A stretch of 58,675 nt of DNA. Source: Burkholderiales bacterium. Lineage in GTDB: Bacteria; Pseudomonadota; Gammaproteobacteria; Burkholderiales; Burkholderiaceae_C. Positions 8,969-18,136 of this stretch are shown here, in pieces (the first letter of the stretch is position 1; each line of letters starts with the position of its first letter). The position numbers and the translations under genes are program-made. The stretch is taken from positions 1 to 58,675 of the forward strand of contig RXJQ01000015.1 in the NCBI GenBank assembly GCA_003963115.1. Reading direction: 5' to 3'. Below the pieces are notes generated by a model. That model did no database searches. It was not told the DNA's origin and worked only from the letters and a program-made list of their open reading frames with translations.

Positions 8969-9389
8969 TCAACATCAACTGCCTTCCCTCAGCTTGATGG
9001 CAGGCCTCGCCCTGACATGCGCCATGGCGCAAGCCGGTGTCGTGGTTGTCGTCGGCGCCAAGAGCCCGGTGGGGCCGCTCAACAAGACGCAAGTGGCCGA
9101 TCTTTACCTGGGCAAGGCGCGTGATTTCCCGTCCGGTGGCGCCGCCGTGCCGGTGATCGAGGAGAGCGGCCCCGCCAAGACCGAGTTTCTCGACAAGGTG
9201 CTCGGCAAGACCGAGCAACAGGCACGTGCTACTTGGTCGCGCCTGATTTTCACTGGTGCGGGTACTGCACCCAAAGAGATCCCGAATGCGGCCGAGATGA
9301 AAAAGTTGCTGGCCAGCAATCCGAACGTCATAGGTATGATCGACAAGACCGACCTGGACGGGCAAGTCAAGGTCGTGCTGGAACCCTGA
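8958..9389 (+). CDS. Periplasmic phosphate-ABC-transporter-like binding protein (small)
   Basis: 143 residues. The start at 8958 has AGGAG seven bases upstream. A signal peptide (hydrophobic stretch ending TCAMAQA) is followed by VVVVVGAKSPVGPLNKTQVADLYLGKARDFPSG, typical of the small PstS-like proteins often encoded beside outer-membrane channels in betaproteobacteria. These are shorter than true PstS and may not bind phosphate. The upstream partner gene survives only as a remnant, so transcription may now start elsewhere. A hairpin with a T-rich tail follows at about 9417-9440. Confidence 0.75.
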   Translation: MNSIQHQLPSLSLMAGLALTCAMAQAGVVVVVGAKSPVGPLNKTQVADLYLGKARDFPSGGAAVPVIEESGPAKTEFLDKVLGKTEQQARATWSRLIFTGAGTAPKEIPNAAEMKKLLASNPNVIGMIDKTDLDGQVKVVLEP

Positions 9390-9416
9390 AGGGATGATCG
9401 GTCCATGATCGGCATA

Positions 9417-9440
9417 GCGGGGGGCTTGCCCCCTTCTTTG
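9417..9440 (+). terminator. Probable terminator after the PstS-like gene
   Basis: A GGGGG/CCCCC inverted repeat with a short loop is followed by TTCTTTG. It has a moderate T tract and is placed 28 bases after the stop codon. Confidence 0.5.
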
Positions 9441-9502
9441 CCGTCTTTGACCATCCTGGGCTTACGCTATGTGCTGTTTCATTGATGGACCGCTGCGCAA
9501 AC

Positions 9503-10333
9503 TCAGGCTGCTACAGGCACCGGACGTGCCAGCCTGAACGCACCCGGTGCCAGCCCCTGCAGCGAGGTGGCGAAAGGCATCCGCCCTTCCGCTGTGCCGA
9601 TGAAGAAAAGACCACCTGGTCGCAAGCGACTGAGCACGCGCCTGACCACTTCCTGCTTGGTTTGCATGTCGAAGTAGATCAGCACGTTGCGCAGGAAGAT
9701 GACGTCGAATGGGCCCACGTCATTGACGTCCTGGCAGAGATTGAGCTGCCCGAAGCTGACGTGTCGGCGTAGCTGCTCCTGGATCTGGATCAGGCCCTCC
9801 GACTCGGCCTCACCGCGCAGGCAATGGCGTTTCAGGCGCGCGGGTGAGACATGGCGCAGTCGGTCTGCGGGGTAGATGGCTGCACTGGCGCTGCGCAGCA
9901 CGCGGTCGCTGATGTCGGTGCCCAGCACGGACCAGTCGGGACCGATATGGCCTGCGTGATGCAGGTCGGCGAGCAGCATGGCCGTGGTGTAGGCCTCGTC
10001 GCCAAACGATGAGGCGGCGCTCCAGACGGCCAGGTGCCGGGGCTTGGTGCGGATCAGTTCCTTTTCCAGCAGCTGGAAGTGAGCCGGCTCACGGAAGAAG
10101 TAGGTCTCGTTGGTGGTCAGCAGGTCGACGGCCATCTGGAACTCGCCGCCGTCGTTGCCCGAGATGAGGTCGCAGTACTCGTCGAAGCCGCTCAGGCCCA
10201 GGCGCTGGATGCGCGTGGCCAGGCGCGATGTCACCAAGGGCTTCTTGCTTTCAGCAAACGACAGCCCGATGGTGTCATGCATCAGGCCGGTGATCCGGCG
10301 AAAGGTGTCATCGCGCAGGGCTTCCATGCTCAT
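9503..10333 (-). CDS. cheR: Chemotaxis protein methyltransferase CheR
   Basis: 276 residues. It methylates glutamates of methyl-accepting chemotaxis proteins using S-adenosylmethionine. The N-terminal helical domain (residues about 1-75) is followed by TTNETYFFREPAHF, the SAM-binding region WSAASSFGDEAYTTAM, GTDISDRVL, and FDVIFLRNVLIYFD, all characteristic of CheR. The SAM loop departs from the textbook GCSTGEEPYS but keeps the acidic residue. It lies 24 bp downstream of the MCP gene on the same strand, so the two probably form a sensory operon; no other che gene is in the window. Confidence 0.92.
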   Translation of the reverse strand: MSMEALRDDTFRRITGLMHDTIGLSFAESKKPLVTSRLATRIQRLGLSGFDEYCDLISGNDGGEFQMAVDLLTTNETYFFREPAHFQLLEKELIRTKPRHLAVWSAASSFGDEAYTTAMLLADLHHAGHIGPDWSVLGTDISDRVLRSASAAIYPADRLRHVSPARLKRHCLRGEAESEGLIQIQEQLRRHVSFGQLNLCQDVNDVGPFDVIFLRNVLIYFDMQTKQEVVRRVLSRLRPGGLFFIGTAEGRMPFATSLQGLAPGAFRLARPVPVAA

Positions 10334-10357
10334 GTCCTCGACCGCTTAATTGGTCCA

Positions 10358-12871
10358 TCAATACGGGCGGAAATTGCCGGACGCCCTGCGGTTGTCCGCA
10401 TGAGGTTCCGCCGCAGTGCTGTGGCCCGCAACCGATCTCATGGGCGAGTTGGGGGCGCGACGCTCGACGCCACCGGGCGCACTGGTTGCGTGCCCCTTTT
10501 GGCTTTTCTGCCCCTTTTGATTGTGTGCACCGTCCAGACCCAGGTTGAAGAACGCGACGGCTTGCTGCAGCTGCTCAGCCTGGCCCGAGAGCTCTTCCGA
10601 TGTGGACGCCAGCTCTTCGGACGCGGACGCGTTTTGCTGCGTGGCCTTGCTCAATTGCCCCATGGCGCTGCTGATCTGTGTCACGGCCTGGCTTTGCTCT
10701 TGAGATGAAGCAGAGATCTCCTGGACCAGATCACTGGTCTTGCTGATCGATGGCACGATCTCGTGCAGCAGCTTGCCTGCACGCTCGGCTGTCGAGACGC
10801 TGGTGCCGGCCAGGTCGCCGATCTCTTGGGCGGCCTCCTGGCTGCGTTCCGCCAGCTTGCGCACCTCGTCGGCCACGACGGCAAAGCCCTTGCCGTGCTC
10901 GCCGGCGCGTGCGGCTTCGATGGCCGCGTTCAATGCCAGCAGGTTGGTCTGGTAGGCGATATCGTCGACGATCGAGATCTTCTGGGCGATCTGCTTCATG
11001 GCTTCGACCGTCTGCACCACGGCCTGGCCACCTTCATCGGCTTCCTTGCTGGCCTTGGTGGCCATGCCATCGGTGACCTGGGCGTTCTCGCTGTTCTGCG
11101 TGATGGAGGCGGACATCTGGTCGACTGAAGCCGTGGTCTCTTCAACAGACGAGGCCTGCTCCGATGCCGATTGAGACAGGGCCTGAGCCGTGGCGCTGAC
11201 CTGCGTGGCAGCGCTGGTCAGGGCATCGGCTGCGGCACGCACTTCCTGGATGATGCCGGCCAGTGTCTCGCAGCTGCTGTTGGCATCGTTCTTGACCTGC
11301 TCGAAGGTGCCCTGTGCCTCGCGTGTGATGCGCTGGGTCAGGTCACCCTCAGCGAGGCCTGAGAAGACACGGCCGACGTCTTCGATGATGGCCGAGAGCT
11401 TTTCGGTGGTGGCGTTGGCATCGCTCTTGACTTGGGCAAAGGTGCCTTTGTAGTCGCGTGTGATGCGTTGGCTCAGATCGCCCTCTGCCAAGGCCCCGAA
11501 GACGCGACCAAAGTCATCGAAGATCACCGAGGTGGTTTCCATCAACACGTTGACGCCAGAGCACAGCACCTCGATGGGGCCGCTCTTGCCTTCCAGCGGG
11601 ATGCGCTGGCTCAGGTCGCCGTCCTTGGCGGCGCTGGTTACGCTCTGGGCCTGCTCGACGGCCTCGCGCAGCATGTTGTTGGCATTGACTTCGGCTGTCA
11701 CGTCAGAGGCGTACTTCACCACCTTGAAGGGCTTGCCGTTCATGTCCATGATGGGGTTGTAGGAGGCCTGGATCCAGATCTCCTGGCCGCCACGGCCCAC
11801 GCGCTTGTAACGGCCGCTGTCGTACTCGCCGCGTCCCAGCTTCTCCCAGAACAGGCGGTACTCGACGCTGTTTCGGTAGTCCGGCTCGACGAACATCGAG
11901 TGGTGCTGCCCCTGGATCTCATTGAGCGAGTAGCCCAGGGTGTGCAGGAAGTTGTCGTTGGCGGTGAGGATCTTGCCGTCAAGGCTGAATTCGATCACCG
12001 CCTGGGCCTTGCTGATGGCCTGGAGTTGCCCCGCATAGTCAGCGGCTTGTAGCTTGGCCTGGGTGATGTCGGTGGCGTACTTCACGACCTTGAAGGGCTT
12101 GCCATTCATGTCCATGATGGGGTTGTAGGAGGCCTGGATCCAGACCTCCTTGCCACCGCGACCCAGGCGCTTGTACTGACCGGCATCGTATTCACCACGG
12201 CCCAGCTTTTCCCAGAACTGGCGGTAGGCCATGCTGTCGCGGTAGTCGGCTGGCACGAACATCGAATGGTGCTGACCCTGGATCTCGCTGAGCGAATAGC
12301 CCAACGTGTTCAGGAAGTTGTCGTTGGCGGTGAGGACTTTGCCGTCCAGGCCGAATTCGATGACGGCCTGGGCCTTGCTGATGGCCTGGAGCTGCCCCGC
12401 GAAGTCGGCGGCCTGCAGTTTGGACTGGGTGATGTCGGTGGCGTACTTCACCACTTTGAAGGCTTTGCCATCTTTGCCGAGGACGGGGTTGTAGCTGGCC
12501 TGGATCCAGACTTCCTTGCCATGCTTGCCGATGCGCTTGTACTCACCGGCATCGAACTCGCCACGATGGAGGCGCTCCCAGAAGGCGCGGTATTCGGCAG
12601 ACCCTGCATAGACTGGATCGATGAACATGCTGTGGTGCCGACCCTTGATCTCATCGAGGCTGTAGCCCAGCGTGCGCAGGAAGTTCTCGTTGGCATGCAC
12701 GATGGTGCCGTCAAGCTTGAACTCGATCATGGCCTGTGCCTTGTCCACGGCATGCAGCATGGCTTGGGCTTCGGATCGTGCCTGCTCCAGTTGAGCCAGT
12801 TGTTCGGCCGCCTGCTGGAGGGGGACCTTGGCAAAGATGCGGGCGAGCAAGGAGGGTTGTGTAGTGGCCAT
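10358..12871 (-). CDS. Cytosolic methyl-accepting chemotaxis protein with three PAS domains
   Basis: 837 residues with no transmembrane segment, so the receptor is cytoplasmic. Three PAS-PAC units of about 122 residues lie at roughly 35-400 (each with NFLxTLGYS, Gx[13 protein letters not shown] and [10 protein letters not shown]). Two or three HAMP-like repeats follow (GDLSQRI motifs), then the signalling domain with the conserved hairpin tip around [44 protein letters not shown]. The PAS repeats are nearly identical at DNA level with a 366-bp period. PAS pockets may hold haem or flavin and sense redox or oxygen, but no ligand can be assigned. cheR follows in the same unit, and the start region faces the hemoglobin-draT operon. 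Confidence 0.92.
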   Translation of the reverse strand: MATTQPSLLARIFAKVPLQQAAEQLAQLEQARSEAQAMLHAVDKAQAMIEFKLDGTIVHANENFLRTLGYSLDEIKGRHHSMFIDPVYAGSAEYRAFWERLHRGEFDAGEYKRIGKHGKEVWIQASYNPVLGKDGKAFKVVKYATDITQSKLQAADFAGQLQAISKAQAVIEFGLDGKVLTANDNFLNTLGYSLSEIQGQHHSMFVPADYRDSMAYRQFWEKLGRGEYDAGQYKRLGRGGKEVWIQASYNPIMDMNGKPFKVVKYATDITQAKLQAADYAGQLQAISKAQAVIEFSLDGKILTANDNFLHTLGYSLNEIQGQHHSMFVEPDYRNSVEYRLFWEKLGRGEYDSGRYKRVGRGGQEIWIQASYNPIMDMNGKPFKVVKYASDVTAEVNANNMLREAVEQAQSVTSAAKDGDLSQRIPLEGKSGPIEVLCSGVNVLMETTSVIFDDFGRVFGALAEGDLSQRITRDYKGTFAQVKSDANATTEKLSAIIEDVGRVFSGLAEGDLTQRITREAQGTFEQVKNDANSSCETLAGIIQEVRAAADALTSAATQVSATAQALSQSASEQASSVEETTASVDQMSASITQNSENAQVTDGMATKASKEADEGGQAVVQTVEAMKQIAQKISIVDDIAYQTNLLALNAAIEAARAGEHGKGFAVVADEVRKLAERSQEAAQEIGDLAGTSVSTAERAGKLLHEIVPSISKTSDLVQEISASSQEQSQAVTQISSAMGQLSKATQQNASASEELASTSEELSGQAEQLQQAVAFFNLGLDGAHNQKGQKSQKGHATSAPGGVERRAPNSPMRSVAGHSTAAEPHADNRRASGNFRPY

Positions 12872-13216
12872 GGGTATCGGACCTCACGCTGAAAATTAAC
12901 TGAATCGATCCTTGCTGACGCCCTGACTGATCACGGATGACATGTGCGAGCAAGCAACCAAGGTGCTTGACCATGATTCGACAAAACCACCCAATTTGTG
13001 AACGGGCTGGCAACACAAAATCGATGCACTTTTCACGGATGCATGGCCTTTGACGGAGACTTGCGCGCAACCATGCATCGTGCAGCGAATAGCCCTTTTT
13101 GCAGAGGGGTACCAGGGTTGCCCTGACCTTGCTTCAGACCCTTTTAAGACCTTGTTATCAGTCCGGAAATGACCCCTGAAGATCACCACAAAGAACAGTC
13201 AACTTTGGTGTGAGCA

Positions 13217-13255
13217 GACATGTCATCTTTGTCTGAAACCCGACATGGACATGTC
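13217..13255. repeat. Two GACATGTC palindromes flanking the NifA site
   Basis: The 8-bp palindrome GACATGTC occurs at 13217-13224 and 13248-13255, 31 bp apart (about three helical turns), with the NifA-type site between them. This spacing is compatible with two operator half-sites on one DNA face. Its role is unknown. Confidence 0.4.
13230..13245 (+). promoter_or_regulatory. NifA upstream activator site (TGT-N10-ACA)
   Basis: Exact TGT-CTGAAACCCG-ACA. It lies 79 bp upstream of a sigma-54-like element, the same geometry as at nifH in this window. It would place the hemoglobin-draTG operon under NifA control. Confidence 0.6.
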
Positions 13256-13324
13256 ACATCGATCATGCCTCTACATAGCCACAAATGGGCTTCTCGCCAG
13301 GCAGTTCGAGCGACCTTTGCCATC

Positions 13325-13340
13325 TGGTATGACAGTTGCG
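13325..13340 (+). promoter_or_regulatory. Sigma-54 (-24/-12) promoter of the hemoglobin-draTG operon
   Basis: CTGGTATGACAGTTGCG has GG-N10-GC spacing and the TTGC box; it differs from TGGCACG in the -24 tail. The predicted transcription start is about 13350, only a few bases before the ATG at 13353, so the hemoglobin message would be almost leaderless. Confidence 0.5.
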
Positions 13341-13352
13341 ATAGCGCTCTGT

Positions 13353-13841
13353 ATGGACAACGGCGCACCGCATCTCGCAACGCACTCGCACTATGACCGC
13401 CTGGGTGGTCATGAGGCGGTGGTGAACCTGGTGGATGCCTTCTATTTGGCAATGGACACGCTGCCCGGCGCGGCTACCATCCGGGCCATGCACGAGCCCG
13501 ACTTGCGTGCGACCAAGGCGGTGCTGGTCAAGTACTTGAGCGAATGGATGGGTGGCCCCAAGTTGTACTCACCCGAGCGTGGCGCACCCATGCTGCGTCG
13601 TCGGCATCAGCCCTTTCGCTTGGACAGCGCAGCACGTGATGCCTGGATGATGTGTATGAGGCAGGCTTTGAGCGAAGTGTGTCAAGACGCCGGCCTGCGG
13701 ACAGAGCTCGATGCAGCCTTCTTCAAGGTCGCCGACTTCATCCGCAATACAGAAGACGGCGGCCAGGAGCGCGCGCATCCAGGTCGGCCACGGGAGACCC
13801 ATCCAGGTCAGGTGGCGCTGCCTCATCAATCGAAGGCATGA
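13353..13841 (+). CDS. Group II truncated hemoglobin
   Basis: 162 residues. The globin core begins HYDRLGGHEAVVNLVDAFYLAMD and continues through LSEWMGGPKLYSPERGAPMLRRRHQPFRL, the hallmark of group II (TrHbO-type) globins, ending WMMCMRQAL. The proximal histidine is the one in RRRHQPF. Such proteins bind oxygen or nitric oxide. The C-terminal 35 residues are polar and unlike the family, so they are likely disordered. In-frame starts also exist at 13329 and 13245, but both lie within or above the predicted sigma-54 promoter; 13353 is preferred although it lacks a clear ribosome binding site. First gene of the draTG operon, which suggests oxygen or NO handling during nitrogen fixation. Confidence 0.85.
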   Translation: MDNGAPHLATHSHYDRLGGHEAVVNLVDAFYLAMDTLPGAATIRAMHEPDLRATKAVLVKYLSEWMGGPKLYSPERGAPMLRRRHQPFRLDSAARDAWMMCMRQALSEVCQDAGLRTELDAAFFKVADFIRNTEDGGQERAHPGRPRETHPGQVALPHQSKA

Positions 13842-13866
13842 AGGGCGGTTCACGTGAGGCCTCGAA

Positions 13867-14697
13867 TTGACCGTGGATGGGCTCTCTCACCCGCACCATT
13901 GGTACTCGACCAATCTCGTTGGTGTGCCAACCTGGGTGCTGGCCAGCGCCGAGTTCAACGCACATCCTCAGGCCTTGCACATCGGCGGGACAAGGGCGGC
14001 CCACGGCGGCCTGTTTGCCCTGCTGGCGCGGTGCTCGGATGCGCAGGAGGCCAGTGAGGTGTTCGTGCACTACATGAGCCTGGCCTTTGCCCTGCAAACA
14101 CAAGCGCCGTGGGCCAGCCCGGGTGAGCGCCGGCGATGGCGAAGCAGTTATATCAAGTTGCTGCAGGGTTGGGGGCTGGACAGCAATGGCGCTGCCGGTG
14201 CCGTGCTCAAGGGGTGGGTCGAGAGCCGCTTTGGATTGGTGCCCAGCTTTCACAAACAGGCACTTGAACGCTTTCCATCGCCGGCATGGGTGAGCTACCT
14301 GGAAGAGAAGGTGTCCAGCAGGTACCACAACAACAACATCTACCAGCAGCTGGACCTGCTCTATGAGTTCTGCCAATGGGCACTTGCACGCTTTCAGCCC
14401 TTCGGTGCGGGGGCGCACATCGGCGCGTGGCGAGGCGTGTCGCGCGAAGAACGGCTGGCAGCAGGGGATCGATGGTCACCTGACGGCCAGCACGCCGTGG
14501 TGAGGCTCAACAACGTGGTGAGCCTGTCCATGCGGTCTGACCAGGCCGAGTGCTTTGGCGACTGGGTATGGCGTGTGACTGTGCCGACATCCAAAGTGCT
14601 GTTCTATCCGGGGCTGGTGTCGCCCGTGCCCTTGAGTGGCGAGGGGGAGGTCCTGGCCATCGGGGGGGACTACGAGGTGGATGTTCGCCATGGATGA
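13867..14697 (+). CDS. draT: Dinitrogenase reductase ADP-ribosyltransferase DraT
   Basis: 276 residues. It transfers ADP-ribose from NAD to one arginine of NifH, switching nitrogenase off when ammonium appears or energy drops. Recognisable features are the N-terminal HWYSTNLVGVPTWVLAS, the central SRYHNNNIYQQLDLLYEFCQ, and RLNNVVSLSMRSDQAECFGDWVWRVTVPTSKVLFYPGL, where the Glu/Asp-rich stretch belongs to the transferase site. The start is a TTG with GAGG seven bases upstream; an in-frame GTG lies two codons on. It sits 25 bp after the hemoglobin gene and overlaps draG by eight bases. Its target arginine is present in NifH of this window (Arg102). Confidence 0.93.
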   Translation: MTVDGLSHPHHWYSTNLVGVPTWVLASAEFNAHPQALHIGGTRAAHGGLFALLARCSDAQEASEVFVHYMSLAFALQTQAPWASPGERRRWRSSYIKLLQGWGLDSNGAAGAVLKGWVESRFGLVPSFHKQALERFPSPAWVSYLEEKVSSRYHNNNIYQQLDLLYEFCQWALARFQPFGAGAHIGAWRGVSREERLAAGDRWSPDGQHAVVRLNNVVSLSMRSDQAECFGDWVWRVTVPTSKVLFYPGLVSPVPLSGEGEVLAIGGDYEVDVRHG

Positions 14698-15640
14698 TGT
14701 TGCCGAGCGTCCGCTTGCCAAGCGCCCTTCACGAATAGGGATGGCCCGCCTGTTTGATCAGGCGCTGGGCGCCTACCTGGGGCTGGCTGTTGGCGATGCC
14801 TTGGGGGCGACGGTCGAGTTCATGACGTCCGGTGAGATCGCCGCCCAGTATGGTCGCCATCGGGACATCGTGGGCGGTGGTTGGCTCAGGCTCAAGCCTG
14901 GTCAGGTCACCGATGACACGACCATGAGTTTGGCTCTGGGTGATGCGCTGCTGGATGGCCGACGCACGGGGCGCCCATTTGACACCCGTTTGATGGCCGA
15001 AGCCTTTGTTCAATGGTGGCAGGGCAAGCCGGTGGATTGCGGTAACACCTGCCGGCGCGGCATCATGCGCTACATCTCCGACGGGAGTCTGGCCGGACCA
15101 TTCAACGAGGGCGATGCGGGCAATGGCGCCCTGATGCGCAATCTGCCTGTGGTTCTGGCCACGTTGGGGCAGCCTCAACGCCTGCAAGAGGTCTCCCTGG
15201 CCCAGGCCCGCATCACCCACCATCATCCATTGTCTGACGCTGCAACGCTGGCCTTTGGCGAAATGCTGCATGCCTTGTTGTCGGAGGGGGAGCCAGCCTT
15301 GGTGATGCCGGCTTGCCGTCAGATTGCAGACAAGTGGGTGGCACGCCATGGCGTATTTCGGTTCGAACCCTACCCGGGGCGGGCCAGTGCCTACGTGGTC
15401 GATACGGTGCAGACCGTGTGGCATGACTTCTTCGTGAGCCATGATTTTGAATCTGCCGTGGTGGGTGCGGTGAACCGCGGTGGCGATGCTGACACCAACG
15501 GGGCACTGGTGGGCATGCTGGCCGGTGCCCGCTTCGGGGCCCATGCCATACCTCGGCGATGGCTGGGCAAGCTGGATCGGGCCATATGCCTGCAGATCAC
15601 CGAACAGACCAGTGCCTTGCTGGCCGCGACGGACTGGTGA
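14690..15640 (+). CDS. draG: ADP-ribosyl-dinitrogen reductase hydrolase DraG
   Basis: 316 residues. This Mn-dependent glycohydrolase removes ADP-ribose from NifH and restores activity. Metal-binding motifs of the ADP-ribosylglycohydrolase fold are present: GLAVGDALGATVEF, DDTTMSLAL, the NGALMR segment, and near the C-terminus NRGGDADTNGALVGMLAGA. The start at 14690 overlaps the draT stop, as usual for draTG, and an upstream in-frame ATG at 14636 would lie deep inside draT. The stop codon overlaps the next gene's ATG (TGATG), so all three are likely translationally coupled. Confidence 0.95.
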   Translation: MDDVAERPLAKRPSRIGMARLFDQALGAYLGLAVGDALGATVEFMTSGEIAAQYGRHRDIVGGGWLRLKPGQVTDDTTMSLALGDALLDGRRTGRPFDTRLMAEAFVQWWQGKPVDCGNTCRRGIMRYISDGSLAGPFNEGDAGNGALMRNLPVVLATLGQPQRLQEVSLAQARITHHHPLSDAATLAFGEMLHALLSEGEPALVMPACRQIADKWVARHGVFRFEPYPGRASAYVVDTVQTVWHDFFVSHDFESAVVGAVNRGGDADTNGALVGMLAGARFGAHAIPRRWLGKLDRAICLQITEQTSALLAATDW

Positions 15641-17319
15641 TGGACACCAATGCCCGCACCAATGCGCCTGTCGCGCTGGCCTACCACCAGAGGACCAAGC
15701 ACCATGTGCAGCGCTTTGCCGCTGGCCCCGAGACCCTGGATTGGGATGCGCAACCAAGCCCGTTTCGAGTGTGGCATGGGGCCCCCCTTGTCCATATGCC
15801 GCTGGTGGCCGACGGGCTGGAGACGACATGGGGGCAACTGCATGCACCGTTGGCCAGCATGCGCCAGCCATTGAGCCTGGATACCCTGGCTTGCCTGCTG
15901 GAGTTGAGCTTTGCGCTGACGGCCTGGAAGCAGTTCGGGCCGGACCGGTGGGCGCTGCGTGCGAACCCTTCCAGCGGCAACCTGCATCCGACCGAGGTGT
16001 ATGTGATGGCGGTGGGCGTGGCGGGGCTGGACGACGGGCTCTACCATTACGAGCCTTTGCATCATGCGCTGGCTTGCCGGGCGCGCTATGCGCAACAGAC
16101 CCAGGCAGGGCCAGAAGGGGGGCGCCTATGGGTCGGGCTCAGTTCGATCCAGTGGCGTGAGGCCTGGAAGTATGGTGAGCGAGCCTTCCGCTACTGCCAG
16201 CTCGATGTGGGCCACGCCATGGGCGCCTTGCGCTATGCGGCAGCAGCCTTGGGCTGGCAAGCCATTTCTCTGGAGGGGTGGCCTCACGAAGCCCTGGCCG
16301 CTTGCATGGGCCTGAGTCGGGAGGCCGACTTTGGCGTAGCCGAGCGTGAAGAGCCCGAGATGCTGATTGGCGTGGGCTGGCCCATGCCTGGCGAGACGGT
16401 GCCACCTGACATCACCGGTGCGAGCTGGTTTGGTCAGGCCGGTCTGCTGGACCGCCGGCCGATGTACCGATGGCCCGTGATCGACGAGGTCACGCAGGCC
16501 ACGCGCCTGACAGCAGCTGCAGCGGACGTGAAGCTGACAGGCGATGGCGGCAAGCCGTCTGGGTGTGGTGAGGCGCTGCAGGCAGTGCGGCAAGGCGAAG
16601 CCGCAGCCACCATCATCCGCAATCGGCGCAGTGCACAGCATTTCGACAAGCAGGCGCACATGAGCCGAGACAGCTTCGACGGCATCGTGCGAGCCCTGCT
16701 ACCCACTGCGAACCTGCCTTGGGATGCCTGGCCGAACGAGGCCCGCGTACATCCCGTCCTCTATGTTTACCGGGTGAATGGCATGGTCCCCGGTGTCTAT
16801 GCCTTGCCGCGCAGCCCCCAAGGAACATCCCTGCTCATGCAAGAGCTCAGGGCGGCGACGATGTGGGAAAAGCTGTGGGATGCCGAACCTGACGGGGGCG
16901 GTGAATGGCGCGCCACCTTGTGGCGGCTTGGTGAGCACGAGAAGCTGGCTGGCGCACTGCGTCAGTTGAGTTGCCACCAGGCCATTGCCAGCGATGCCTG
17001 CTTTTCCTTGAGCCTGGTGGCCCAGTTCGAGGCCTCACTGGATGAGCGTGCCGACGCCTACCGCCTGTTGTTGCAGGAGGCCGGACTGATCGGGCAAGCT
17101 TTGTATCTGAACGCGGAGGCCCAGGGCTATCGGGGCACGGGCATGGGCTGCTACTTCGATGATGCTGTCCATCACTTCCTGGGCATTGATGGGGAGCGTG
17201 TGCAGGTGCTCTACCACTTCACCATCGGCGTGCCCCTGGTGGACAGCCGGATCACGATGGAGCCGCCCTATTCTCACCTGGCCCACCTGGCCCCTCTTCA
17301 CGATGGAGATACGACATGA
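15640..17319 (+). CDS. SagB/ThcOx-type nitroreductase-fold oxidoreductase (tandem domains)
   Basis: 559 residues, about twice a single nitroreductase domain. The first half contains WALRANPSSGNLHPTEVYV, a typical FMN-contacting stretch of the SagB family, and ends near residue 250. The second half begins around IIRNRRSAQHFDK and includes YRGTGMGCYFDDAVHHFLG. It is therefore a predicted FMN-dependent dehydrogenase of the SagB/ThcOx group. No peptide-cyclising partners lie nearby, so azole formation is unlikely. It is locked to draG by a TGATG overlap and to the next gene by ATGA. The link to NifH modification or electron flow is inferred from context only. Confidence 0.85.
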   Translation: MDTNARTNAPVALAYHQRTKHHVQRFAAGPETLDWDAQPSPFRVWHGAPLVHMPLVADGLETTWGQLHAPLASMRQPLSLDTLACLLELSFALTAWKQFGPDRWALRANPSSGNLHPTEVYVMAVGVAGLDDGLYHYEPLHHALACRARYAQQTQAGPEGGRLWVGLSSIQWREAWKYGERAFRYCQLDVGHAMGALRYAAAALGWQAISLEGWPHEALAACMGLSREADFGVAEREEPEMLIGVGWPMPGETVPPDITGASWFGQAGLLDRRPMYRWPVIDEVTQATRLTAAAADVKLTGDGGKPSGCGEALQAVRQGEAAATIIRNRRSAQHFDKQAHMSRDSFDGIVRALLPTANLPWDAWPNEARVHPVLYVYRVNGMVPGVYALPRSPQGTSLLMQELRAATMWEKLWDAEPDGGGEWRATLWRLGEHEKLAGALRQLSCHQAIASDACFSLSLVAQFEASLDERADAYRLLLQEAGLIGQALYLNAEAQGYRGTGMGCYFDDAVHHFLGIDGERVQVLYHFTIGVPLVDSRITMEPPYSHLAHLAPLHDGDTT

Positions 17320-18119
17320 ATACGCCGAAGCGATTCCTGCGCCTGCGAGCGAGCGATGTGCTGCCCTGGCTGGTGCAACGGCCTGCTGCCCTGATCCTGG
17401 ATGCGCGCGATGAGCATGCGCACGCAAGAGGTCATCTCAATGGCAGCATCCGGCTCGATGGCCATAACCATGAGCGCCTGCTGATGCGCGAAGCCCGCAA
17501 TAGGCCGGTCTTTGTCTATTGCTATCACGGCAACGCCAGCCAGACCTATGCCGACATGTTCATGGACTTCGGCTTCGAAGATGTCGCCGATCTGATCGGT
17601 GGCTGGGAGGCCTGGCAACAAGCGGAGCTGGGCAGCCGACAGCCTTCCTCGGCTGCACTGGCGCCTTCTCCTGCCTTGCAACAGTGGTTGGCGTCACACG
17701 GCTTTGATGGTGTGGATGCGGTTGGTGCGCATGGCAACACACCGCTGATGGAGGCCGCCTGGCGGGGCGATGTGACCATCGTGACAGCCTTGTTGGAGGC
17801 CGGCGCCAGGCGCAATGTCTGCAACCACGATGGCAACAATGCCCTGTGGCTAGGGTGTGTCTCCAACAAGCCTGAGCTGGTGACCATGCTGGCCCAGGCT
17901 GGCGTGGACATCGACCATGTCAATGCCACGGGGGCCACATCGCTGATGTATGCGGCGTCGAGCAGCAAGCCTGACATCGTGCGGGTACTGCTGGCCTTGG
18001 GTGCAGATCCCTCGATTCAGACGCAGGATGACTTCACGGCCATGGACATGGCAGGCAGCCTGGCGTGTCTGCAATTGCTGCGCGCTGCTACCAAGGCCGC
18101 AACCAAGACCATCGCTTGA
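17316..18119 (+). CDS. Rhodanese domain fused to ankyrin repeats
   Basis: 267 residues. Residues 1-100 form a rhodanese domain: ALILDARDEHAHARGHLNGSI and the active-site loop VYCYHGNAS with Cys69 as the sulfur carrier. Residues about 125-260 are ankyrin repeats (NTPLMEAAWRGD, NNALWLGCVSNKPELV, ATSLMYAASSSKPDIV). It presumably moves sulfane sulfur while the ankyrin part docks a partner. Rhodanese genes (rhdN) are known within Azotobacter nif operons, which supports a role in nitrogenase sulfur or cluster metabolism. The ATG overlaps the previous stop. Confidence 0.88.
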   Translation: MNTPKRFLRLRASDVLPWLVQRPAALILDARDEHAHARGHLNGSIRLDGHNHERLLMREARNRPVFVYCYHGNASQTYADMFMDFGFEDVADLIGGWEAWQQAELGSRQPSSAALAPSPALQQWLASHGFDGVDAVGAHGNTPLMEAAWRGDVTIVTALLEAGARRNVCNHDGNNALWLGCVSNKPELVTMLAQAGVDIDHVNATGATSLMYAASSSKPDIVRVLLALGADPSIQTQDDFTAMDMAGSLACLQLLRAATKAATKTIA

Positions 18120-18136
18120 CAGCACAGGAATGCACC

